Positions 5,742-9,379 of a stretch of 9,379 bases of DNA are shown piece after piece. The position numbers were made by a program, and so were the translations under genes. The stretch's first letter is position 1. The number at the start of each line of letters is the position of its first letter. Location of the stretch: contig LVAZ01000282.1 in assembly GCA_001603055.1 (NCBI GenBank), forward strand, positions 190 to 9,568, in the 5' to 3' direction. The notes beneath the pieces are model-generated. The model made no database searches and was not told the DNA's origin. It worked only from the letters and a program-made list of their open reading frames with translations. The DNA comes from Victivallales bacterium Lenti_02. Its GTDB lineage: Bacteria; Verrucomicrobiota; Lentisphaeria; Oligosphaerales; Lenti-02.

Positions 5742-6257
5742 TTAGACCAGTTTCCGCACCACGGCCAGCGCCGCCGCATAGTCGGGTTCCTGGGTGACCT
5801 CGGAAACCAGTTGATAATAGCGCACGATTCCCGCCGCGTCCACCACCAAAACGGCGCGGGCAAGCAGGCGCAGCTCCTTGATGAGCAGGCCGTACTTGAG
5901 GGCGAAATCGGCGTCCCGGTGGTCGCTGTAGGTGGCGACCCGGTCGATCCCCGCCGCCCCGCACCAGCGCGCCTGGGCGAAGGGCAGGTCCATGCTCAGC
6001 ACGGATACCGCCACCTGGTCGCCCAGCGCGGCGGCCTCCTGGTTGAAGCGGCGCGCCTCCACGTCGCACACGGGAGTGTCGAGGGAGGGCACGGCAACCA
6101 GCACCTTCGCCTTGGCCGGACCGGCCAGAAGGTCCACCGGTTCGAGGCTGTTGTTCAGCACCGTGAAGGCGGGGGCTTTGTCCCCGACCTGCACCGCCGT
6201 GCCGGCCAGAGTCAGCGGATTGCCCAGAAAAGTCACCAGACCAGTACGTACATTCAT
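5742..6257 (-). CDS. tpx: Thiol peroxidase (Tpx-type atypical 2-Cys peroxiredoxin)
   Basis: Reduces hydrogen peroxide and organic peroxides using thioredoxin as the usual reductant. It is 171 aa, close to the E. coli Tpx length (168), with no signal peptide. The peroxidatic cysteine is C64 in PSLDTPVCD (with T61 of the T-x-x-C motif), and the resolving cysteine is C99 in RWCGAAGI, the pairing that defines Tpx. R134 in LLARAVLVVD is the conserved active-site arginine. The N-terminal VTFLGNPLTLAG and GDKAPAFTVL are family segments. ATG 6257 has GAGG about 9 nt upstream. The gene diverges from rlmI across a 201-bp spacer and precedes rubredoxin on the same strand. Confidence 0.94.
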   Translation of the reverse strand: MNVRTGLVTFLGNPLTLAGTAVQVGDKAPAFTVLNNSLEPVDLLAGPAKAKVLVAVPSLDTPVCDVEARRFNQEAAALGDQVAVSVLSMDLPFAQARWCGAAGIDRVATYSDHRDADFALKYGLLIKELRLLARAVLVVDAAGIVRYYQLVSEVTQEPDYAAALAVVRKLV

Positions 6258-6458
6258 GGTAGGAATCCTCGGGGTTTCTCGGTTGCGGAAGAAAAACTTC
6301 TCCCCGTAGGACCGGAGGGCGGGAAAAGAGTTGCGCGGCCGCCGCCGGAAAAACGACCCGGATTTTGTTGCCGAACAGCCGGGCGCGGCGATTTGGTTTG
6401 GCGCGTCTCCGGGCTATGCTCTCCGCCGGTCGAAATTCCGAACCCTGTGGAGCCACCG
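6258..6458. other. Divergent intergenic spacer between tpx and rlmI
   Basis: This 201-bp spacer must hold the promoters of both divergent genes. On the plus strand, TTGGTT (6393-6398) and TATGCT (6415-6420), separated by 16 nt, are a possible but weak sigma-70 pair. I see no convincing promoter for tpx on the minus strand. A short GAAG/CTTC dyad around an A-run lies just upstream of tpx, near 6288-6300. I find no protein-coding signal in the spacer. Confidence 0.4.
6393..6420 (+). promoter_or_regulatory. Possible sigma-70-type promoter for the rlmI-like gene
   Basis: TTGGTT, a 16-nt spacer, then TATGCT, about 38 nt before the ATG at 6459. The two hexamers match the consensus at 3 and 4 of 6 positions, so this is only suggestive. 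Confidence 0.25.
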
Positions 6459-7652
6459 ATGCCCGAACTGCTGCTTGCCGCCAAACGCGAACGGTCCCTG
6501 CTGCGCCGCCATCCCTGGATTTTCTCGGGGGCCATCCGCGAGGTGCGCGGCGAACCCGCCCCCGGCGATCCGGTCGAGGTCTTCGCCGCCACCGGCGAAT
6601 GGCTCGCCCGCGCCACCTACTCGCCCGAGTCCGCCATCCGCGCGCGCGTCTGGACCTTCGACCGCGAGGAACGGCTCGACGACGCCTTCTGCCAGCGCCG
6701 CGTGCAGAACGCCGTCGCCCTTCGCCAGCGCCTGCACGGCGGCGAGCTGCCCCAGGCCTGCCGCCTGATCCACGGCGAAGGGGACGGGCTTCCCGGCGTG
6801 ATCGCCGACCGCTATCAGGACGTGCTGGTGGTGCAGTTCCTCACCTGGGGGGCCGAACGGCTCCGCGTCCATCTGGCCGAAGCCCTGCGCCTCGCCGTCC
6901 CCGGCTGCACCTGCATCTTCGAACGCTCCGACACCGACGCCCGCACCCGCGAGGGACTCGAACCCCGCGTCGGGCCGGTCTTCGGCACGCCCCCCGAAAA
7001 CACCCTCGAAATCAGCGAGAACGGCATCCGCTTCCAGGTGGACATCCGCCAGGGCCACAAAACCGGCTTCTACCTGGACCAGCGCGAAAACCGCGCCCTG
7101 CTCGGCACCCGCAGCGCCGGACGCGACGTGCTCAACTGCTTCTGCTACACCGGCGGCTTCACCCTCCACGCCCTCGCCAACGGCGCCGCACGCACGCTCA
7201 GCATCGACAGCTCGGCGGAAGCCCTCGAACTCGCCGCCGAAAACGTCCGCCGCAACGGCTTCGCGGAGGACCGCGCCGAGTTTCTCCGGGCCGACGTCTT
7301 CCACGCCCTGCGCAGCTTCCGCGACGCCCGCCGCGACTTCGACCTCATCATCCTCGATCCCCCGAAGTTCGCCGACACCCAGGGCCAGCTCGCCAAGGCC
7401 AGCCGCGGCTACAAGGACATCAACCTCCTCGCCCTCAAACTCCTCCGCCCCGGCGGCGAACTCTTCACCTTCTCCTGCTCCGGCGCCATGACCCCCGACC
7501 TGTTCCAGAAAATCGTCGCCGATGCCGCCCTCGACGCCCACCGCGACGTCGCCGTCCTCCACGAACTCCGCCAGGCCCCCGACCACGTCGTCGCCACCGC
7601 CTTCCCCGAAGGCCGCTACCTTACCGGCCTCCACCTTGCCGCCCGCCACTGA
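6459..7652 (+). CDS. rlmI: Class I SAM-dependent rRNA methyltransferase, RlmI-like (23S rRNA m5C1962 type)
   Basis: Methylates cytosine C5 in 23S rRNA (C1962 in E. coli) using S-adenosylmethionine. It is 397 aa, almost exactly the length of E. coli RlmI (396). The N-terminal PUA-like RNA-binding domain covers about residues 2-75, with RHPWIFSGAI at 17-26. A linker domain includes GEGDGLPGVIADRY (106-119). The Rossmann methyltransferase domain begins with GFYLDQRENR (203-212). Within it are motif I NCFCYTGGF (226-234), an acidic residue for SAM ribose in SIDSS (248-252), motif IV DPPKF (300-304), and SCS (339-341) with the likely catalytic C340. The segments FYLDQR and LDPPKF are diagnostic of this family. 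ATG 6459 is preceded by GGAG about 8 nt upstream. The gene stands alone on its strand. A related RlmI/RlmK-type enzyme with another target position is the main alternative. Confidence 0.88.
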   Translation: MPELLLAAKRERSLLRRHPWIFSGAIREVRGEPAPGDPVEVFAATGEWLARATYSPESAIRARVWTFDREERLDDAFCQRRVQNAVALRQRLHGGELPQACRLIHGEGDGLPGVIADRYQDVLVVQFLTWGAERLRVHLAEALRLAVPGCTCIFERSDTDARTREGLEPRVGPVFGTPPENTLEISENGIRFQVDIRQGHKTGFYLDQRENRALLGTRSAGRDVLNCFCYTGGFTLHALANGAARTLSIDSSAEALELAAENVRRNGFAEDRAEFLRADVFHALRSFRDARRDFDLIILDPPKFADTQGQLAKASRGYKDINLLALKLLRPGGELFTFSCSGAMTPDLFQKIVADAALDAHRDVAVLHELRQAPDHVVATAFPEGRYLTGLHLAARH

Positions 7653-7679
7653 GTCCACTGCGTCCACTGGGTCCACTGC
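7653..7679 (+). repeat. Three tandem 9-bp units GTCCACTG(C/G)
   Basis: Directly after the rlmI stop codon the sequence GTCCACTGC, GTCCACTGG, GTCCACTGC occurs in perfect register, differing only in the last base. It lies outside the coding sequence. Units of this kind suggest replication slippage or a dispersed simple-repeat family; no function can be read from it. Confidence 0.85.
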
Positions 7680-7686
7680 CCCCGGT

Positions 7687-7732
7687 GGCCGCAAGGCCCG
7701 CCAAAAAAAACCGGCTGGCGGACCTTGGGGCC
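7687..7732. terminator. Long imperfect hairpin downstream of rlmI
   Basis: Positions 7687-7703 pair with 7716-7732 as a 17-bp stem with two mismatches (7691/7728 and 7697/7722) around a 12-nt loop that begins with a run of A. No T-run follows on either strand, so it is not a classical intrinsic terminator. It may still end or stabilise the rlmI transcript. An alternative 6-bp perfect stem, 7711-7716 with 7735-7740, would compete with it. Confidence 0.5.
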
Positions 7733-7949
7733 TGAGCCGGAGCGGGGCAAAAAAGGAGCGAGCGGCCTGCTAAATGGGTGAGGGCGCTGCGGTAAACCGC
7801 ATATTGATCTGACGCCTCGGCACGAACACCCGGAACCGATAGTTGATCTCGAGCTAGACCGCTCGCACCAGTTAACATATACCGTCCTGCGGGGTTTGGC
7901 AAATGTTTCGGGACGATTTTTGCTCCCCATCTGGAGGCCGGGCAGTTTT
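7733..7949. other. Gene-free interval between rlmI and the TIM-barrel gene
   Basis: About 220 bp with lower G+C than its surroundings, between two gene 3' ends. It contains a small GCGGT/ACCGC dyad (7789-7800), two copies of TTGATCT (7804-7810 and 7843-7849) and an AT-rich GTTAACATATA (7871-7881). I see no tRNA fold, no convincing start with ribosome-binding site, and no U-rich terminator for the minus-strand gene ending at 7950. Open frames here read as shadows of low-complexity sequence. Confidence 0.5.
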
Positions 7950-8810
7950 CTACTCGGCCTTGCTCTTGATGCTGGCCTTGGAGCGGGTTTCCTGGAGCTG
8001 GATGTTGGCCTGCGTGCCGGCGAGGATGCCCAGGGAGAGGTCGATGCACTCCTTGGCCTCGCGCGGGGTCATCGTGCCGACGGTCACCATGTCCTGGGGG
8101 CGGATGGTGTTCCAGACGAAATTGAGGGCCTGGAAGGGGCGGAGCTGGCCGGCCGCCATGGGCTTGATGGTCATCACCGGCTTCTTGGCGTTGCGGATCA
8201 CACGGTTGATCCAGTCCACCTCCACCTGCATGAGGAAGCCCATCGAGTTGTACATCGAGATGTAGGTCTCGACGTCGGCCCCGCTCTCGTCGGCGTAGAT
8301 GATCGACTCGGGCATATGGGTGCTGAGGCCGGGAATCATGCCCCGTTCGCGGATCATGCGGCTGATCTGGTCCAGGTGCCGGATTTTCCGGGCGCAGCGG
8401 TCCACCAGCGCGTCGGTGGTGCCCTGATGGGGGAAACAGAAAGTGGCCCCCAGCCGGGCCTCCTCGTCGAAGATCGCCTCCGCCTCCGGCCCGAAGCCGT
8501 TGGCCGGGGTGTTCGCGTTCACCGGAATGCCGGGAGTCGAGACCACGATCAACTTCTTGCCGGTGCGCTGCTGGGCCTCCTGGATGCCCTCCCAGAGTTC
8601 CTTCCGCTGAATCAGGCCCATGATGGTGTCCACCCCGGCCTCGAGGAAGACCTGGATGATGTCCGCGATCATGTCCCGCTTCGCGATGTGCGTCTTGATG
8701 TAGTCGTCCTTGGCGGCGCTGGTGTGGCTGTAGCCGAGGAACCAGTTGGTGCCGATAATCATGCGGGAGACGGAGACGCCGCCCACCATCGTCCGGGGAA
8801 AGCTATCCAT
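7950..8810 (-). CDS. TIM-barrel, aldo/keto-reductase-like conserved protein of unknown function
   Basis: A 286-aa soluble protein with no signal peptide or membrane segment. The N-terminus GGVSVSRMIIGTNWF (10-24) resembles the first strand of aldo/keto reductases (V-S-R-x-x-x-G-T/G). The end has the order expected of the last barrel strands: TIKPMAAGQL (214-223), VTVGTMTPREA (242-252) and a closing helix. I do not see the Asp-Tyr-Lys-His catalytic tetrad of classical aldo/keto reductases. HMPE (165-168) and VEVDW (196-200) could supply active-site groups instead. Similar barrel proteins occur, from memory, in Planctomycetes and Lentisphaerae without assigned function. I place the start at ATG 8810 because AAGGCGG lies 5 nt upstream and the family-like N-terminus begins there. 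A start at 8885 would add 25 residues of unlikely, Ala/Val-rich sequence. It diverges from an AraC-type regulator that may control it. Confidence 0.8.
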   Translation of the reverse strand: MDSFPRTMVGGVSVSRMIIGTNWFLGYSHTSAAKDDYIKTHIAKRDMIADIIQVFLEAGVDTIMGLIQRKELWEGIQEAQQRTGKKLIVVSTPGIPVNANTPANGFGPEAEAIFDEEARLGATFCFPHQGTTDALVDRCARKIRHLDQISRMIRERGMIPGLSTHMPESIIYADESGADVETYISMYNSMGFLMQVEVDWINRVIRNAKKPVMTIKPMAAGQLRPFQALNFVWNTIRPQDMVTVGTMTPREAKECIDLSLGILAGTQANIQLQETRSKASIKSKAE

Positions 8811-8831
8811 GGATGCCGCCTTTCTTGCTAC

Positions 8832-8961
8832 CGAAACCGATACGCCAACTCTCGCAAAATACGCTTCCCCGCCCGCCCGCGCCACGCGGCCAATCCCCTA
8901 TCTATTCCGTTTTCCGGCTTTTCGATTTCCATATTTTGGAGTAGATTGGACGAAACCGGTA
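8832..8961. promoter_or_regulatory. Candidate operator pair: two CGAAACCG(A/G)TA direct repeats
   Basis: CGAAACCGATA at 8832-8842 lies about 20 bp before the TIM-barrel start, and CGAAACCGGTA at 8951-8961 lies about 20 bp before the AraC start. The copies share 10 of 11 bases in the same orientation, 119 bp apart. One site near each divergent gene start is the arrangement expected of a shared regulator such as the adjacent AraC-type protein. The function is inferred. Confidence 0.35.
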
Positions 8962-8965
8962 TAAA
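8936..8965 (+). promoter_or_regulatory. Possible promoter of the AraC-type gene
   Basis: TTGGAG (8936-8941), an 18-nt spacer and TATAAA (8960-8965). Transcription would start near 8972, giving a leader of only about 9 nt before ATG 8981, which fits the lack of a Shine-Dalgarno there. The -35 match is weak. Confidence 0.35.
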
Positions 8966-8977
8966 AAGTGGTTTTAT
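8961..8977. repeat. AT-rich dyad ATAAAA-N5-TTTTAT before the AraC start
   Basis: A perfect 6-bp inverted repeat (8961-8966 and 8972-8977) with a 5-nt centre, overlapping the -10-like TATAAA and ending 3 bp before the start codon. A bound regulator there would block the promoter, so it is a candidate autoregulatory site; this is inference. Confidence 0.4.
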
Positions 8978-8980
8978 GCC

Positions 8981-9379
8981 ATGCCGAACACCCTGAGCGG
9001 ATTCTTTCTTCACGCGACGCTGACCTTCGAGCGGGGCTGGCGCCATCCGGCGGTGGGCTACTGCGGCATGCACGCCCATCCCGCCTTCGAGATCGTCTAC
9101 CACGCCGCCGGCACGGGCCGAACCCGCGACGCCTTCGGCACCGTGCTCGAATTCGCGCCGGGCGGCGTGGTCGTGTACCGGCCGGGGACCGCGCACGAGC
9201 AGATGATGGCCGAACCCGGCGAGGATGTCTGCCTCCACGTGGGCTGCGACCTGCCGCCGCCGCCCGAACTCGCCCCCAGCCTCTATGTCCCCCCGCTCGC
9301 GGACGCCTGGAGGCGGGCCGAAATCGAACGGCTCGCGGCGGACCGCCCCGCCCTCACGCCCGCCCGGCAGCTCGCCGAC
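8981..9379 (+). CDS. AraC-type transcriptional regulator, N-terminal cupin domain, truncated by window end
   Basis: The first 133 residues of a protein open to the right edge. They form a cupin sensory domain as found in AraC/XylS regulators. The metal- or ligand-site strand is GMHAHPAFEIVYHAAGTG (29-46, with H31, H33 and E37). The second conserved strand is FAPGGVVVYRPGTAHEQ (58-74, with H72). The DNA-binding helix-turn-helix domain would lie beyond the window, so the AraC assignment rests on the cupin pattern and the divergent context. ATG 8981 is chosen because the in-frame sequence reads straight into the domain. An ATG at 8976 is in another frame and stops after six codons. No clear Shine-Dalgarno precedes it. 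A probable target is the divergent TIM-barrel gene. Confidence 0.72.
   Translation, partial: MPNTLSGFFLHATLTFERGWRHPAVGYCGMHAHPAFEIVYHAAGTGRTRDAFGTVLEFAPGGVVVYRPGTAHEQMMAEPGEDVCLHVGCDLPPPPELAPSLYVPPLADAWRRAEIERLAADRPALTPARQLAD

Noticed and set aside
6365..7735. A 456-codon plus frame and a 426-codon minus frame (7694-6414) across rlmI
   Set aside because: Both are shadows of the RlmI-like gene, whose own frame carries all methyltransferase motifs. The antisense product is an Ala/Gly/Glu/Val-rich repetitive sequence without family features.
7616..8049. Minus-strand small open frames through the repeat and hairpin interval after rlmI
   Set aside because: They consist of translated simple repeats and low-complexity sequence, lack a ribosome-binding site and show no recognisable domain.
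8840..8864. A second direct repeat, ATACGC at 8840-8845 and 8859-8864
   Set aside because: Six-base repeats are expected by chance in a spacer of this size. The 19-bp spacing is roughly what AraC-type sites can show, but there is no further support.
7896..8996. A 366-codon plus-strand frame opposite the TIM-barrel gene
   Set aside because: It mirrors the minus-strand gene, is rich in His, Asp and Gly without a motif, and ends among the first codons of the AraC-type gene in another frame.

Overview
The window is GC-rich bacterial chromosome, roughly two thirds G+C by eye, with strong G/C bias at third codon positions. The Na+-translocating NADH:quinone reductase (Nqr) genes, a Mur ligase, a rubredoxin plus thiol peroxidase, and an AraC-type regulator diverging from a TIM-barrel protein suggest a Gram-negative, anaerobic or oxygen-sensitive organism. 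A member of the PVC superphylum (Lentisphaerota, Kiritimatiellota or Verrucomicrobiota) is my best guess. It rests on family resemblance from memory, not on a marker gene. There is no rRNA, tRNA, CRISPR array, insertion sequence or obvious prophage gene.

Layout. Positions 3-656 (+) hold the C-terminal part of a MurC-like Mur ligase. It converges on, and overlaps by 22 nt, a long minus-strand gene run. In transcription order that run is a Tpx thiol peroxidase (6257-5742), a rubredoxin (5676-5515), a small IscA/HesB-like protein (5453-5136), nqrB (5127-4093), nqrC (4096-3467), nqrD (3480-2851), nqrE (2854-2231), nqrF (2212-1106) and a 153-residue Cys/His-rich protein of unknown function (1096-635). 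From the IscA-like gene to the 153-aa gene, every junction is an overlap or a gap of at most 18 nt, so these seven genes look like one operon. Divergent from tpx is an RlmI-like 23S rRNA methyltransferase (6459-7652, +). It is followed by three 9-bp tandem repeats, a long imperfect hairpin and about 220 bp without a gene. A TIM-barrel, aldo/keto-reductase-like protein (8810-7950, -) then diverges from an AraC-type regulator (8981 onward, +, cut by the window end). Their shared 170-bp spacer holds a direct repeat and a dyad that could be operators.

How the genes work together. NqrB-F form the membrane core and NADH-oxidising arm of a respiratory Na+ pump. NADH electrons enter at FAD in NqrF, pass through its [2Fe-2S] cluster and the NqrD/E iron centre to the covalent FMNs of NqrC and NqrB, and then to quinone. 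nqrA is absent at both ends of the cluster. NqrB, NqrC and NqrF are all shorter than the Vibrio-type subunits. The FMN attachment motif of NqrB is altered, while that of NqrC is standard. The operon is bracketed by an IscA-like protein (possible Fe-S supply) and an unknown Cys/His-rich protein (possible assembly or regulatory partner). Tpx and rubredoxin just upstream add a peroxide-defence and electron-transfer theme. The compact, nqrA-less Nqr cluster with two unusual flanking proteins is the most interesting part of the window.
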